DNA of 45,169 nt from Rugamonas sp. (GCF_025354735.1 NZ_JANXMI010000223.1:1-45169), one strand, 5' to 3'; positions 6,902 through 17,059 are shown, counted from the stretch's first letter. Numbers and translations: made by a program. Notes: generated by a model not told the origin, from the sequence alone.

Positions 6902-8356
6902 ATGAGCCAAAAGACGCCACTCAGCACCGCATCGGGCATCCCCATTGCCGATAACCAGAATTCCGTCACCGCCGGCGCGCGCGGCCCCGTGCTGTTGCAA
7001 GATTTCCACATGATCGAGAAATTGCAGCATTTCAACCGCGAACGCATTCCCGAGCGCGTCGTCCACGCCAAGGGTTCGGGCGCCTACGGCACCTTCACCG
7101 TCACGCACGATGTCAGCGCCTACACCAAGGCCAAGCTGTTCGGCGCCGTGGGCAAGCAGACGCCGACTTTCGCGCGCTTCTCCACCGTCGGCGGCGAGCG
7201 CGGCAGCGCCGACACGGCGCGCGATCCGCGCGGCTTCGCGCTGCGCTTCTACACCGAGGAAGGCAATTGGGATTTGGTCGGCAACAACACGCCGGTCTTC
7301 TTCATCAAGGACGCCATCAACTTCCCCGACTTCATCCACACCCAGAAGCGCGACCCGCAGAGCAACCTGAAGTCGCCGAACCGGATGTTCGATTTCTGGA
7401 GCAAGGCGCCGGAAAGCCTGCACCAGGTGACGATCCTGTTTTCCGACCGCGGCACACCGGACGGTTACCGCCACATGGACGGCTTCGGCAGCCACACCTT
7501 CAGCATGATCAATGAAAAAGGCGAGCGCCACTACGTCAAATGGCATTTCAAGACGCAGCAGGGCATCCAGAACCTGAGCGCCGCCGAAGCCGAGCGCCTG
7601 TCCGGCGTCGACCCCGACTATAGCCAGCGCGATTTGTTCGGCGCCATCGCCAAGGGCGATTTCCCGCGCTGGGACGTGCAGCTGCAAGTGGCCACGGAGG
7701 CCGAACTGGCCGCCTGGGAAGTGCGCACCGGCTGGAATCCCTTCGACGTCACCAAGGTCTGGCCGCACGCCGACTTTCCCGTGATGCCGGTCGGCGTGTT
7801 CGAACTGAACCGCAATCCCGAGAACTACCACGCCGAAGTCGAGCAGGCCGCCTTCTCGCCCGCCAACGTGGTGCCGGGCCTGGGCTATTCGCCGGACAAG
7901 ATGCTGCAGGGCCGTTTGTTCGGCTACCACGACGCGCAGTTGTACCGGGTTGGCACCAACCACCAGCATTTGCCGGTGAACGCGGCGCGCTGTCCCTACC
8001 ACAACCACCAGCGCGACGGCGCCATGGCCATCGAAAACGGCGGCTCGGCGCGCAACTATGCGACCTTGGAGGCGGCCGGCAGCCATCCTGTCGGACTGGG
8101 CAACGGCGAACCGGCGCTGGCGCTGGACGGCGCGGCGGCCCGCCATGACGGACGCGGCGCGGAGGACGATTTCAGCCAGGCCGGCAATCTGTTCCGCATC
8201 CTGACGGCGCAGGCCAAGCAGAACCTGTTCGACAACCTGGCCGCGCCGTTGAGCGAAGTCGACGACGAGATCCTGCAACGCCAGTTGGGGCATTTCGACC
8301 GGGCCGACCCGGCCTACGGCGCCGGCGTGCGCGCGGCCCTGAAGGCGCGCGCCTAA
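6902..8356 (+). CDS. monofunctional haem catalase
   Basis: A 484-residue catalase that converts hydrogen peroxide to water and oxygen. The distal catalytic histidine is H55 in RVVHAKGSGAYG, the distal asparagine is N128 in LVGNNTPVFF, and the haem-ligand tyrosine is Y342 in RLFGYHDAQLYR. Length and motifs fit the small-subunit clade (KatA type). There is no signal peptide, so it is cytoplasmic. AAGGAG lies 7 bases before the start. A candidate OxyR site lies upstream. It is convergent with the transglutaminase-like gene, with only 7 bases between their stops. The symbol katA is plausible but not proven. Confidence 0.97.
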   Translation: MSQKTPLSTASGIPIADNQNSVTAGARGPVLLQDFHMIEKLQHFNRERIPERVVHAKGSGAYGTFTVTHDVSAYTKAKLFGAVGKQTPTFARFSTVGGERGSADTARDPRGFALRFYTEEGNWDLVGNNTPVFFIKDAINFPDFIHTQKRDPQSNLKSPNRMFDFWSKAPESLHQVTILFSDRGTPDGYRHMDGFGSHTFSMINEKGERHYVKWHFKTQQGIQNLSAAEAERLSGVDPDYSQRDLFGAIAKGDFPRWDVQLQVATEAELAAWEVRTGWNPFDVTKVWPHADFPVMPVGVFELNRNPENYHAEVEQAAFSPANVVPGLGYSPDKMLQGRLFGYHDAQLYRVGTNHQHLPVNAARCPYHNHQRDGAMAIENGGSARNYATLEAAGSHPVGLGNGEPALALDGAAARHDGRGAEDDFSQAGNLFRILTAQAKQNLFDNLAAPLSEVDDEILQRQLGHFDRADPAYGAGVRAALKARA

Positions 8357-8363
8357 GCGCTGC

Positions 8364-8963
8364 TTACTCCGGCGGCGCCGCGTCCAGCGGTGCCAGCCGG
8401 TAGCGCGCCATCGTGCCCAGCGTCCGCATGCCTTCGAGCACCGAGGGCCACGGCTGCGCCCAGACCTCGGGATGGATGCATTCGCCCTCGTGGCGCACCG
8501 GGTAGGCCAGGTTTTCCACCCCCGGCGTGAACTGGCAGTCCATGCCGGGCTTGCTGTTGCCGCGCGGATCGCAGCGATACCAGCCGCCTTCCTCCAGCCA
8601 GACGGCGACAAAACCGTGCGTGCAATGCGGCCCGGTCGGGCGGCCGCCCTGCGTCAGGCGCTGGTAGCAGAAGCCGGCCGCGACGCCGTTGGCGCGCAGC
8701 AGGGCGACCAGCAGATGGCTCTTCGCCAGGCACAGGCCGGTGCCCGCGGCCAGCGTGTCCGCGGCGGAGCAGGGCAGTTCCTCGCGCTTGAAATCCACGC
8801 TGTGCTCGATGCGGTCGCGCACCCAGTCAAAGCAGCGTTGCGCGCTGGCCCGCGGCGTCGCGCCGGCCAGGCCGCGCGCCAGTTCCGCCACGTCCGTCTG
8901 GCGAAAGTCGATCGCCTCGCTGGCGGCGAGGAAAGGGCCCAGGTCCGGTTGGCTGATGTTCAT
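8364..8963 (-). CDS. transglutaminase-like cysteine peptidase-fold protein
   Basis: A 199-residue cytoplasmic protein with the transglutaminase core: C78 in GTGLCLAKSHLL, H116 in HCTHGFVAVWLE and D132 in YRCDPRGN give the Cys-His-Asp triad. Bacterial members usually act as proteases or amidases rather than cross-linkers. The start at 8963 is fixed by AAGGAGA 6 bases upstream; longer in-frame starts lack such a site. It is transcribed toward catalase and is divergent from the small gene at 9250. Its substrate is unknown. The protein has an N-terminal helical region (1-60) and no signal or membrane segment. Confidence 0.85.
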   Translation of the reverse strand: MNISQPDLGPFLAASEAIDFRQTDVAELARGLAGATPRASAQRCFDWVRDRIEHSVDFKREELPCSAADTLAAGTGLCLAKSHLLVALLRANGVAAGFCYQRLTQGGRPTGPHCTHGFVAVWLEEGGWYRCDPRGNSKPGMDCQFTPGVENLAYPVRHEGECIHPEVWAQPWPSVLEGMRTLGTMARYRLAPLDAAPPE

Positions 8964-9060
8964 TGCGTCTCCTTGTGGTGGGATGGCAATTATGGCGTAA
9001 ATGACCGCCTTTCCAAATAAATAAGCGGGCCTGCCGCGCGGCGTCCGCAGGCGCGCAGTT

Positions 9061-9074
9061 TTGCGCCGGCGCAA
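9061..9074. repeat. perfect 14-base palindrome
   Basis: TTGCGCCGGCGCAA is a perfect palindrome in the 286-base gap between the divergent transglutaminase-like gene and the small gene at 9250. The flanking TTTGCGCC...GCGCAAT is repeated with a 3-base insertion at 14240-14256. Apart from this and an AT-rich possible -10 (TATTAT, near 9090) I see nothing else in the gap. Confidence 0.6.
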
Positions 9075-9249
9075 TTCGGCGCCGCGCTATTATATGTTGC
9101 CCTGTATACATAAAGCGCGACCTTGCGTAGACTTCCCAGCATGACCGCTATTGCAATGTTCCGTGCCGGATGAACGGGCTGCGCCGCGGATTGACACAGC
9201 ATGCTGGCCGCCGCGCTGCGCGGCGCCAGACGATACGAGGCAGACTGAG

Positions 9250-9609
9250 ATGAACAAGGTGTCTTTGACCGTGTACGGCGACGACCGTACGCTCCAGACG
9301 ATCCGCGAGGCCCTGCCCACGGAACCGGCCAGCGACTGGAGCAAGGGCGACGCGCGCGGCAACGGGCGCGTCCAGCTCGATTCCGGCTTCGTCGTCGACA
9401 TCGCCGCGCACGACACGGGCGCCGAGTTGCTCGAGGCGATACGCGCCTATCTGGACGAATGCGCCTCGCGCGGCATCTCCTTCGCCGAACCGCGCATCGT
9501 CGCCGAACTGCGCATCGCCTTCGGCGCCGGCGCGGCCATCGACCTGCCGCTGGAGGACTTGAAGATGCTGGCCGAAATGGGCGTCTGCCTGAGCCTGACG
9601 GCGCCCTAA
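9250..9609 (+). CDS. small protein of unknown function
   Basis: A 119-residue soluble, mildly acidic protein that I do not recognise. It begins [12 protein letters not shown], alternates short strands and helices (an [11 protein letters not shown] helix, an [12 protein letters not shown] helix), and ends [13 protein letters not shown]. This pattern suggests a small alpha/beta fold, similar in style to DUF4279-like proteins, but that is a guess. ATG 9250 is favoured by GAGG about 9 bases upstream and by the compact fold; an upstream in-frame start at 9151 would add a non-conserved-looking 33 residues. The last 4 bases overlap the stop of the convergent permease-peptidase gene. Confidence 0.7.
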   Translation: MNKVSLTVYGDDRTLQTIREALPTEPASDWSKGDARGNGRVQLDSGFVVDIAAHDTGAELLEAIRAYLDECASRGISFAEPRIVAELRIAFGAGAAIDLPLEDLKMLAEMGVCLSLTAP

Positions 9610-12600
9610 GGCGTCAGTTCGACGCCGACCATATTGTCTTCCGGCTTGCGGTCGATCAGCTTGTTGTCCGGATCGATGCCCGCCTTGGCCGGCTTGCCGC
9701 TGACGATCAGCGTGAAGCTGCTTTCCTTGGCGTCGATCAGCTTGCGCTCGCGCAGCAGGCTGTTGCCGTCCTTGTCGTCGACGCCGATGTCGATCCAATC
9801 CTTCAGCGCCACCTCGCTCTCCTCGCCCAGTGCGCCGGCGCGCACCTTGTTGGCGCGCACCGTCAGGGTCAGCGCGTACTTGCCGTCGGCCCGTTTGCGC
9901 GCCGTCGCCGTCAGCGCGTGGTTTTCGTACAGCACGATGGCCTCGAACAAGTCCTCGATCAGATACGCCTGCGGCGGCGGCGTCACCGCGCGCAGGGCGT
10001 CCAGCAGCGCCGTCACGCTCGGATACGGCGGGCCGCCGTAGCCGTGGCGCGCCAGCAGGGAGCGCAGCGCGGCGTTGATCTTGTCCTCGCCGACGATGTC
10101 CTGCAACTGATACAGCGCCAGACTGCCCTTGTTGTAGTGGATGTAGGGCTGGTTTTCATTCTCGGCCAGCGGCAATTCCTTCTTGTTCTCCTGGCTGCGG
10201 CCGGACAGATACTGGTTCAGGTCGTATTGCAGGAAGCGCCGCATCTTGTACGGGCCGACGCTCTTCTTCATCACCATCAGGGCCGAATACTCGGCCAGCG
10301 TCTCGCTGAGCACGCTGGCGCCGCGCGTGTCGCCGGCCACCAGTTGATGGCCCCACCACTGGTGCGCCACCTCGTGCGCCGTCACGTAGAAGGGGTAGTC
10401 GATGTCCTTCGGGTTGCGTTCGTCGACCTTGGCGATGAAACCCAGGCCCTCGGAAAAGGCGATGGTGCCGGGGAAGGATTGCGCGTACGTGGCGTAGCGG
10501 GGGAACTCGACGATGCGCAGCATCTTGTGCTGGTAGGGGCCGAAGTGGCGGCTGTAGTATTCCAGCGCCTCCTTGGCGCCGCGCGTGATGCGCTCGAGGT
10601 TGTACTCGTGGCCGGGGTGGTAGTAGAGGTCGATCGCCACGTCCTGCCAGCGCTCGTGGCGCACCGCGTAGCGGGCCGACTGGAAGGCGTACAAATTGAG
10701 CATGGGCTGGTCCATCTTGTAATGGAAGTAGTGGCGCCCCTCGGCGATCCACTCGTTCTCCAGCGTGCCCGGGGCGATGGCGATCTGGTCCGGGCTGGTG
10801 CTGACGGTGGCCTCGAAGCTGATCCGGTCGGCGTCGGCGCCGACGACGCTGTTGGCCAGGCCGCGCGCATCGTCGCGCGGCAACTCCCTTTCCTGCGCCG
10901 GCAAGCCGTGTTTCTTGCGGTCGCGCGGGTCGCGCAGTTCGAGCTGGCGCTGGTAGCCGATGTGCGGCAGCAGGCTGTTGTCGAAGAAGCTGCCGTTGCC
11001 GACCACGGGCGTGTCCTGGCCCAGGCCGAGCACGCCCTGCGGGGCGAATTCGAGGTCGAACTCGAGCGCCACCTCGGCGCCCGGCGCCAGCGGCGTGCGC
11101 AGCTTGAAGCTGTACAGGCCCAGCGCCTTGTCGCTCAGGCCCGTGTGCACCGGGGTGCCGAAGCGCAGCGCGCGGATGGCCGCGCCGCTGTCCTGGTGGA
11201 CGATGATGTCGGTGACCGGCGCGGCGCCCTTGTTGACGAGCAGGTAGCGGCCCTTCACCTGCAGCGTGCGCTGGGCCGGCAACATGTCGACGTCGAGCCG
11301 CACTTCGCTGATGCGCGGCTGCGCCAGCGCGGCCAGTGGCTTGTACTTGCGCTCGTAGGCGGCCCGCTCGGCGTCCTTCTGGTAGACGGTCTTGACGTCG
11401 TTGGCGATGTGCAGATTGTAGTACAGCAGGCCGCCGACGCCGGCGAACAGGGCCAGGCCGCAGCCCAGCGCGCTCAGCACCGGCACGCTCAGGGCCTGGC
11501 GCGCCAGTTGCAGGCGGTTGCGCCAGCCGTGGTTGGCGCCGCGCGGCCACAGCACCAGGGCCAGCGTCGTCAGCAGCAGCGCCGCGCCGCTCCAGTACAG
11601 GAGGAACCAGCGCTCGCGCAGCAGGAAGTGGCCGTCGCCGTTCATGGCCGAATAGATGTAGCCGGGCGTGCTGCCGTAGAGCAGCATCGGGTCGCCCAGG
11701 CCCAGCGTCGGGAAGGACAGCGTCGCCAGGTAGTACAGGATCATGGCGAAGTAGGCCAGGTACTTGTGGTTGATGATGGCCTGCAGGGCGACCGCCAGCA
11801 CGGCCAGCAGGGCGTAGGCGGGCAGTTGCAGCAGGAACAGCTGTTGCAGGTAGAGGCCGGTCTCGAACAGGAAATAGCCCTTGGAAATCTGGATCGACAT
11901 GCCGCACAACATCACGACGAGCAGCAGCAGGGCCTGCACGGCGATCAGGGCGAACAGTTTCGACAGCAGCGGCAGCCAGCTGGGGATGGGCAGGGCGTCG
12001 AGCATCTGGGCGACGCGGTGGTCGCGCTCGCGCCAGACCAGTTCGCCGGCGTAGAAGGTGGTGACGATCAGCATGAACAGGGCGAAGGTGCCGCCGACCA
12101 CCTCGAGCACCTTTTCCGTCACCGGATAGGTGTTGGTGCCGTAGATCGAACCGAGGTCGATGGCGCTGGCGTACATGGTCAGCACGCCGGCCAGGACGAT
12201 GACGATGAAATAGATGTTCTTCACCGTCTCGCGCAGGTTCAGCCAGCTCAGGCGCAGCAGCAGCCAGCCCAGCCGGCGCCGCGCGAAGTCGGGCGCCTCC
12301 TGGCTGCGGCTGGCCGTGGCCGTCAGGCGCAGCGGCGCCTCGCCGCCGGCGCGCGGACGCTCGCCGGTGTCGAGCGCGGCGCTGAACTGCAGGCGCCAGT
12401 AGCCCAGCAGCAGCACGGCGAGGGCGAAGGAGGACCAGATCAGGCGGTTCAGCAGGTACACGCCCTCGGGCAGCACGAGGCGCAGATTGCGTTCGGCCGT
12501 GGGCCAGTATTCGGTCAGGCGTATCACCGCCGTGGTGCCGAAGGGATTGATCAGCGCGGCCAGGGTCTTGTAGTCGAGGTCGCGCGCCAGCGAGGACGCC

Positions 12601-13190
12601 ACCAGGTAGCCGATCATCATCACGACGCTGCTGATGTAGACCGGCAGCATGCGCCGCGTCAGCGCGGCCAGGATGAAGAAGATGGCGCCGAAGATGAACA
12701 GGTTCGGCAGCAGCGTGAAGACATAGGGGATCAGGTAGGCGGCCAGGCGCTGCGGGCCAAGGCGGTCGGCCTCGACGCCGGGGATGAAGCAACCCAGCCA
12801 GGTGCCCAGCACGATGCTGGAGAACACCACCGCCAGCGCCAGGTAGGCGCCGAGGAAGCGGCCGAAGACGTACTGGTGCTTCCTGATCGGCGCGCTGAAG
12901 AAGAAGTGCTGCATCTCGTATTCGAAATCCTCCTGCACCGAGCGGCCCATCATGGCGGCCACGACGACGACGCCGAAGCAGCCGAGGAAGCTGCAGGTCA
13001 GGGCGATGCTGCGCGGCGCGTTGATCATGGCGCGGCCGCCGAAGCTGACCGAGACTTCCCGGAAGACGCCGCCGGCGGCCGCCATCCACAGCATGGCCAG
13101 CGCCAGGAAGACCAGGAAGTACACCCAGCTCGACAGGCGGCCCAGGCGCTGGCGCGCCTCGAACATGGCGATCGCTAGCATGCGCGCCAC
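9606..13190 (-). CDS. ABC-2 permease fused to an M1-family metallopeptidase
   Basis: A 1194-residue membrane protein. The first 600 residues contain two ABC-2-type permease repeats, each with about six hydrophobic segments, for example [20 protein letters not shown] near 22-41. The second repeat begins after a polar linker near 290. The C-terminal 550 residues are an M1 (gluzincin) peptidase domain, with HEVAH at 939-943 and the third zinc ligand glutamate in LSETLAEY. That glutamate is 20 residues after the second histidine, one more than in classical aminopeptidase N. It starts 1 base after the stop of the ABC ATPase gene, so the two form an operon and presumably one transporter. The peptidase probably faces the periplasm. 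The substrate is unknown; peptide processing linked to export is a reasonable guess. Confidence 0.92.
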   Translation of the reverse strand: MARMLAIAMFEARQRLGRLSSWVYFLVFLALAMLWMAAAGGVFREVSVSFGGRAMINAPRSIALTCSFLGCFGVVVVAAMMGRSVQEDFEYEMQHFFFSAPIRKHQYVFGRFLGAYLALAVVFSSIVLGTWLGCFIPGVEADRLGPQRLAAYLIPYVFTLLPNLFIFGAIFFILAALTRRMLPVYISSVVMMIGYLVASSLARDLDYKTLAALINPFGTTAVIRLTEYWPTAERNLRLVLPEGVYLLNRLIWSSFALAVLLLGYWRLQFSAALDTGERPRAGGEAPLRLTATASRSQEAPDFARRRLGWLLLRLSWLNLRETVKNIYFIVIVLAGVLTMYASAIDLGSIYGTNTYPVTEKVLEVVGGTFALFMLIVTTFYAGELVWRERDHRVAQMLDALPIPSWLPLLSKLFALIAVQALLLLVVMLCGMSIQISKGYFLFETGLYLQQLFLLQLPAYALLAVLAVALQAIINHKYLAYFAMILYYLATLSFPTLGLGDPMLLYGSTPGYIYSAMNGDGHFLLRERWFLLYWSGAALLLTTLALVLWPRGANHGWRNRLQLARQALSVPVLSALGCGLALFAGVGGLLYYNLHIANDVKTVYQKDAERAAYERKYKPLAALAQPRISEVRLDVDMLPAQRTLQVKGRYLLVNKGAAPVTDIIVHQDSGAAIRALRFGTPVHTGLSDKALGLYSFKLRTPLAPGAEVALEFDLEFAPQGVLGLGQDTPVVGNGSFFDNSLLPHIGYQRQLELRDPRDRKKHGLPAQERELPRDDARGLANSVVGADADRISFEATVSTSPDQIAIAPGTLENEWIAEGRHYFHYKMDQPMLNLYAFQSARYAVRHERWQDVAIDLYYHPGHEYNLERITRGAKEALEYYSRHFGPYQHKMLRIVEFPRYATYAQSFPGTIAFSEGLGFIAKVDERNPKDIDYPFYVTAHEVAHQWWGHQLVAGDTRGASVLSETLAEYSALMVMKKSVGPYKMRRFLQYDLNQYLSGRSQENKKELPLAENENQPYIHYNKGSLALYQLQDIVGEDKINAALRSLLARHGYGGPPYPSVTALLDALRAVTPPPQAYLIEDLFEAIVLYENHALTATARKRADGKYALTLTVRANKVRAGALGEESEVALKDWIDIGVDDKDGNSLLRERKLIDAKESSFTLIVSGKPAKAGIDPDNKLIDRKPEDNMVGVELTP

Positions 13191-13191
13191 C

Positions 13192-14082
13192 TCAGAGTTC
13201 GGCCGCGGCGCGGTGGCGCCCGGCGATGGTGGCGAAGTAGACGTCCTCGAGCTCGCCGATGGCCTCCTCGAAGCCCTCGCCGGGGTCGCTGTCGCTGTAG
13301 ACGTGGATCAGGGTGCGCCCGGACAGCAGGCGCGAGGAGATGACGGCGTGGCGCTGCTGGAAGCTGGCCAGGTCCTTCTTGTCGACGAAGCGGGCCCAGA
13401 TCTTGTCGCGCACGGCGTCGATCAGGCTCTGCGTCGGGCCGCTCAGCAGCACGTGGCCCTTGTTGATGATGGCCATGTTGGCGCACAGGTCGGCGACGTC
13501 GCTGACGATGTGGGTCGACAGCAGCACGGTCTTGTCGTCGCCGATGTCGGAGAGCAGATTGTGGAAGCGCACGCGCTCCTCCGGGTCGAGGCCGGCGGTG
13601 GGTTCGTCGACGATGATCAGCTGCGGATCGCCCAGCAGCGCCTGGGCGATGCCGAAGCGCTGCCGCATGCCGCCGGAAAAGCCGCCCAGGCGCTGGTGGC
13701 GCACGTCGAACAGATTGGTCTGCTGCAGCAGGCCGTCGACGACCTCGCGGCGCCGCGTCCGGTTCGACAAGCCCTTCAGCACGGCGAAATGGTCCAGCAG
13801 CTCGTAGGCCGTCACCTTCGGATACAGGCCGAAGTCCTGCGGCAGGTAGCCGAGCAGGCGGCGGATCTCGTCCTTGTCGTCGAGGACGTCGAGTTCGCCG
13901 AAGAACACCGAACCGGAATCGCACTCCTGCAGGGTGGCCAGGGTGCGCATCAGCGTCGACTTGCCGGCGCCGTTCGGACCCAGCAGGCCGAACATCCCGC
14001 TGGGGATGTTCAGACTCACCTTATCGAGCGCAACGACCCCATTGCTGTAGGTCTTAGACAGGTTGCGGATCTGTAATTGCAT
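13192..14082 (-). CDS. ABC transporter ATP-binding protein
   Basis: A 296-residue ATPase with Walker [10 protein letters not shown] at 35-43, signature FSGGM at 135-139, Walker B LIIVDEP at 155-161 and a switch histidine in LLSTHIVSD. It resembles the DrrA/CcmA-like export group paired with ABC-2 permeases. Its stop is 1 base before the start of the permease-peptidase fusion, its obvious partner, so both are expected to be translated from one message. A poor ribosome site precedes the ATG (GAATTGGC). It is divergent from the small gene at 14331 across a 248-base gap that holds a palindrome. Confidence 0.95.
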   Translation of the reverse strand: MQLQIRNLSKTYSNGVVALDKVSLNIPSGMFGLLGPNGAGKSTLMRTLATLQECDSGSVFFGELDVLDDKDEIRRLLGYLPQDFGLYPKVTAYELLDHFAVLKGLSNRTRRREVVDGLLQQTNLFDVRHQRLGGFSGGMRQRFGIAQALLGDPQLIIVDEPTAGLDPEERVRFHNLLSDIGDDKTVLLSTHIVSDVADLCANMAIINKGHVLLSGPTQSLIDAVRDKIWARFVDKKDLASFQQRHAVISSRLLSGRTLIHVYSDSDPGEGFEEAIGELEDVYFATIAGRHRAAAEL

Positions 14083-14239
14083 GCCAATTCCTCTTGTGCG
14101 TGCCGGCGACGACGCCGGCGTTGGCCTCCATTATGCTGGCATTGTATTGAATTGCGGACAGCCCGGGCGTCGCCTTGCGATATTCCGCGCTTTCCGCCGC
14201 CCAGAGTGCGCTATGGCGGCCCTGGAGCGGCGGCCGATT

Positions 14240-14256
14240 TTGCGCCGGCGGCGCAA
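14240..14256. repeat. interrupted palindrome, sister of the 9061 site
   Basis: TTGCGCC (14240-14246) and GGCGCAA (14250-14256) form an inverted repeat around GGC, with TTT before and AAT after as at 9058-9076. It lies between divergent genes (starts 14082 and 14331). A shared DNA-binding protein site is possible, but chance in GC-rich DNA is equally likely. Confidence 0.45.
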
Positions 14257-14330
14257 TCGGGCACAATGCGGGAAACCTCCTGCGCTTCGGGTGGCGCGCC
14301 GCGCCGCGCGCGCCGGAGCGGGGAGCGGCG

Positions 14331-14753
14331 ATGGACGAAGCGATACAGCAAAAAGTGACGGCCGTGGCGCGCGCCGGCATGACCAGCAGCGAGGCGGTGG
14401 GTTTTTTCCGCGTCTGCCTGGGCCTGTTCTACCTGGCCGGCCTGATGACCAAGGAAACGCTGGACTTCAAGCGCCTCGACGGCCAGTACAACCGCTTCAT
14501 CTACCAGTCGCTGGGGGGCGGGCACAGCATCACCAGCGTGCTGCAATTCATGAGCGGTGAAAAAGTGCTGCGCGTGCTCGAGTCGGAGCGCTTCCTGAAG
14601 GCCTACGCCGAGCATTGTCCGGAAATGCCGGTCGAGGGCATCCCCTTCCTGCTCTCGCTGAATCTGGGCGTGGCGAAGGACATTTCCGGCATCGACGCGC
14701 TGGGCCCGGTGGCCGACTGGATCGCGCGGCAAAAGGCGGCGCTCGAAGGCTGA
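14331..14753 (+). CDS. small soluble protein of unknown function
   Basis: A 140-residue, mostly helical protein that I do not recognise. Features are a helix EAIQQKVTAVARAGMTSSEA, a hydrophobic patch GFFRVCLGLFYLAGLMTKE (about 24-42) that looks amphipathic rather than membrane-spanning, SLGGGHSITSVLQFM, and a C-terminal helix WIARQKAALEG. The ATG at 14331 follows GGGGAGCGGCG, a good ribosome site; in-frame starts upstream would add only arginine-rich low-complexity sequence. It stands alone, divergent from the ABC operon and upstream of coq7 on the same strand. A strong hairpin follows its stop. Confidence 0.65.
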   Translation: MDEAIQQKVTAVARAGMTSSEAVGFFRVCLGLFYLAGLMTKETLDFKRLDGQYNRFIYQSLGGGHSITSVLQFMSGEKVLRVLESERFLKAYAEHCPEMPVEGIPFLLSLNLGVAKDISGIDALGPVADWIARQKAALEG

Positions 14754-14762
14754 TGGCTACTT

Positions 14763-14781
14763 GGGCACCCTGTGGGTGCCC
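14763..14781 (+). other. perfect 8-bp hairpin after the 14331 gene
   Basis: GGGCACCC (14763-14770), loop TGT, and GGGTGCCC (14774-14781) make a perfect GC-rich stem. There is no T-run, so it is not a standard terminator. It may stabilise the 3' end of the upstream message. A TATAAT at 14825-14830 is a likely -10 for coq7. Confidence 0.5.
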
Positions 14782-14858
14782 GGCGGCGGCGCGCCCGGAA
14801 AGCGGGCGCGGCCGGCGATGCGCCTATAATCATGCTTTCCCACCAATCGACACATGCC

Positions 14859-15503
14859 ATGGCAGCGAAGCCCTACCACCATCCCCTGGATCGTTTGATT
14901 ATCGGCGTCGACAAGGCGCTGCGCGTGATCGCCGGCGTGGCGTCGGCGTCGCGGCCGACGCCGGCCCAGCATGCGCCGGACGCCGCGCTGGACCAGGCCG
15001 AACAGCGCCACAGCGCCGGCCTGATGCGCGTCAACCACGTCGGCGAAGTGTGCGCCCAGGCGCTGTACAACTCGCAAGCCCGCTACGCCGGCAGCGACGC
15101 CATGCGCGCCCAGTTCGCCCAGGCCGGCATCGAAGAGGAGGACCACCTGGCGTGGACGGCGCAGCGCCTGGCCGAGCTGGGTTCGCGGCCCAGCCTGCTC
15201 AATCCGCTCTGGTACGCCGGCGCCTACGCGCTCGGCAGCGTCGCCGCCCGGCTGGGCGACGCGCGCAGCCTCGGCTTCGTCGTCGAAACCGAGCGCCAGG
15301 TCGAACTGCACCTGGCCAGCCATCTGGACAAGCTGCCGGCGCAGGACGCCAAGTCGCGCGCCATCGTCGAACAGATGCGCCTGGATGAAATCGAGCACGG
15401 CGCCGCCGCGCTCGCCCTGGGGGCCAGGGCCGCGCCGGCGCCGGTGCAGGCGCTGATGGCGGCGATGGGCAAAGTGATGACCCGCACCGCCTACTACATC
15501 TGA
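14859..15503 (+). CDS. coq7: demethoxyubiquinone hydroxylase Coq7
   Basis: A 214-residue di-iron hydroxylase for the C-6 step of ubiquinone synthesis, acting at the membrane surface. The carboxylate-bridged di-iron motifs are present: [26 protein letters not shown] and DEIEHGA. The C-terminus MTRTAYYI is typical of the family. Start choice is uncertain: ATG 14859 gives the usual family length, while an in-frame ATG at 14832 would add nine residues. A TATAAT at 14825-14830 would place the transcript start after 14832, so I favour 14859. Neither start has a clear ribosome site. It is convergent with the OsmC gene. Confidence 0.93.
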   Translation: MAAKPYHHPLDRLIIGVDKALRVIAGVASASRPTPAQHAPDAALDQAEQRHSAGLMRVNHVGEVCAQALYNSQARYAGSDAMRAQFAQAGIEEEDHLAWTAQRLAELGSRPSLLNPLWYAGAYALGSVAARLGDARSLGFVVETERQVELHLASHLDKLPAQDAKSRAIVEQMRLDEIEHGAAALALGARAAPAPVQALMAAMGKVMTRTAYYI

Positions 15504-15543
15504 GGCGCCGCGCCGTCCGGCAAGCGGTGGCGTGGCGTGTTTC

Positions 15544-15966
15544 CTAGACCTCGACGATCTCGAAGGAATGCGTGATCGTCGCCGTCTTCGCCAGCATGAT
15601 GGACGCCGAGCAATATTTGTCGTGCGACAGGGCGACGGCGCGTTCGACGCTGCCCGGCTTCAGGTTCTTGCCGCTGACGGTGAAGTGGAAATGGATGGTC
15701 GTAAACACCTTCGGTTCCGTCTCGGCCCGTTCCGCCTTCAGCGTCACCTCGCAGCCGCGCACATCCTCGCGCCCGCGCTTGAGGATCAGCACCACGTCAT
15801 AGGCGGTGCAGCCGCCGGTGCCGAGCAAGACCATCTCCATCGGCCGCGGCGCCAGATTGTGGCCGCCGCCGTCGGGCGCGCCGTCCATCGTCACCAGGTG
15901 GCCGGAACCGGTCTCCGCCAAAAAACTCATGCCCGAGGGGCCGTTCCAGCTAACTTTGCATTCCAT
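15544..15966 (-). CDS. OsmC-family protein
   Basis: A 140-residue OsmC/Ohr-fold protein of the YhfA-like branch. The two family cysteines are C53 in GTGGCTAYD and C119 in DKYCSAS, the redox pair used by OsmC/Ohr enzymes to reduce organic or fatty-acid hydroperoxides. PMEMVLLGTGGC and the LSHDKYCSAS region are diagnostic. GGAGAAG lies 4 bases before ATG 15966. It is transcribed convergently to coq7 and divergently from rplM-rpsI. The branch assignment is from sequence resemblance only; peroxidase activity has not been shown for all members. Confidence 0.9.
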   Translation of the reverse strand: MECKVSWNGPSGMSFLAETGSGHLVTMDGAPDGGGHNLAPRPMEMVLLGTGGCTAYDVVLILKRGREDVRGCEVTLKAERAETEPKVFTTIHFHFTVSGKNLKPGSVERAVALSHDKYCSASIMLAKTATITHSFEIVEV

Positions 15967-16056
15967 AGTCTTCTCCGATAAATTAAGCGCCCCATATTGT
16001 AAGGGAGGACGGCGCGGGCCGTTCGCCGGCCCCGTGGCCGGAGCCCGCTTTGCCGC

Positions 16057-16086
16057 TTGACGCGGAATGCCGGATCCGTTTATACT
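16057..16086 (+). promoter_or_regulatory. sigma-70-type promoter of rplM-rpsI
   Basis: TTGACG (16057-16062) and TATACT (16081-16086) with an 18-base spacer form a near-consensus promoter. The transcript would carry about 95 bases of leader before rplM. The leader contains GTCCGCAAGAAG...GGCGGA, which can pair, and may take part in feedback control by L13; that role is inferred from other bacteria. Confidence 0.65.
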
Positions 16087-16190
16087 TGTCGGCTTTCCGT
16101 TCGCTCAGGAAAAGTAGATAAGGCAGAGTCCGCAAGAAGTCGAAGTTGGCGGAACCACCATTTGAGCGTGTAATCTTTTAGGAAGTCAAC

Positions 16191-16619
16191 ATGAAAACAT
16201 TTTCCGCTAAAGGACATGAAGTCCAGCGCGATTGGTTCGTGATTGACGCGACGGACAAAGTCCTCGGACGTGTTGCCAGCGAAGTGGCACTCCGACTGCG
16301 CGGCAAACACAAACCGGAATTTACTCCTCACGTCGATACCGGCGACTTCATCGTCGTCGTCAACGCAGGCAAACTGCGCGTGACCGGTACCAAAGCTACC
16401 GAAAAAACGTACTACCGTCACTCGGGTTACCCAGGCGGCATCTACGAAACCAACTTCCAGAAAATGCAACAGCGTTTTCCAGGCCGCGCACTCGAGAAAG
16501 CTGTCAAGGGCATGCTGCCTAAAGGCCCACTCGGCTACGCCATGATCAAGAAGCTGAAAGTGTACGCGGAAGAAACCCATCCGCACGCAGCTCAGCAACC
16601 TAAAGCACTCGTTCTCTAA
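16191..16619 (+). CDS. rplM: 50S ribosomal protein L13
   Basis: A 142-residue L13, normal length for proteobacteria. Recognisable segments are [19 protein letters not shown] at the N-terminus, [25 protein letters not shown] and MLPKGPLG. It is an early-assembly protein of the large subunit. AGGAAG lies 6 bases before the ATG. The codon choice (more AT at third positions than neighbours) fits high expression. It is followed after 9 bases by rpsI, the standard L13-S9 operon, driven from the promoter at 16057. Confidence 0.98.
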   Translation: MKTFSAKGHEVQRDWFVIDATDKVLGRVASEVALRLRGKHKPEFTPHVDTGDFIVVVNAGKLRVTGTKATEKTYYRHSGYPGGIYETNFQKMQQRFPGRALEKAVKGMLPKGPLGYAMIKKLKVYAEETHPHAAQQPKALVL

Positions 16620-16628
16620 GGAACTGAC

Positions 16629-17021
16629 ATGATCGGTAACTACAATTACGGCACCGGCCGTCGCAAGAGTGCGGTAGCTCGCGTGTTCATCAAAGTTGGC
16701 ACTGGCCAAATCATCGTTAACGGCAAGCCAGCGGCTGAGTACTTCTCCCGCGAAACCGGCCTGATGGTGATTCGTCAACCACTAGAACTGACCGGCAATG
16801 TCGAGCGTTTCGACATCAAGGTCAACGTCCACGGCGGCGGCGAGTCCGGCCAAGCTGGCGCAGTTCGCCACGGCATCACCCGCGCCCTGATCGACTACGA
16901 CGCAGCGCTGAAACCGGATCTGGCCAAGGCCGGCTTCGTTACCCGCGATGCACGTGAAGTCGAGCGTAAAAAAGTCGGTCTGCGCAAAGCACGTCGCGCA
17001 AAGCAATTCTCGAAGCGTTAA
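16629..17021 (+). CDS. rpsI: 30S ribosomal protein S9
   Basis: A 130-residue S9. It starts with [17 protein letters not shown] and ends with [11 protein letters not shown]; this basic tail reaches the tRNA-binding P site of the small subunit. [15 protein letters not shown] is the central conserved segment. AAGGA lies 6 bases before its ATG. It is the second gene of the rplM operon, and a hairpin with a T-run follows 38 bases after the stop. Nothing unusual is seen. Confidence 0.98.
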   Translation: MIGNYNYGTGRRKSAVARVFIKVGTGQIIVNGKPAAEYFSRETGLMVIRQPLELTGNVERFDIKVNVHGGGESGQAGAVRHGITRALIDYDAALKPDLAKAGFVTRDAREVERKKVGLRKARRAKQFSKR

Positions 17022-17059
17022 TTTTTACGCTGCAGCGTGCGCTCAGTCGCATGCTGGAC

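Noticed and set aside
9459..13178. A very long plus-strand open frame opposite the permease-peptidase gene
   Set aside because: It is the antisense shadow of a high-GC gene; its product is low-complexity and the minus-strand protein has clear domains.
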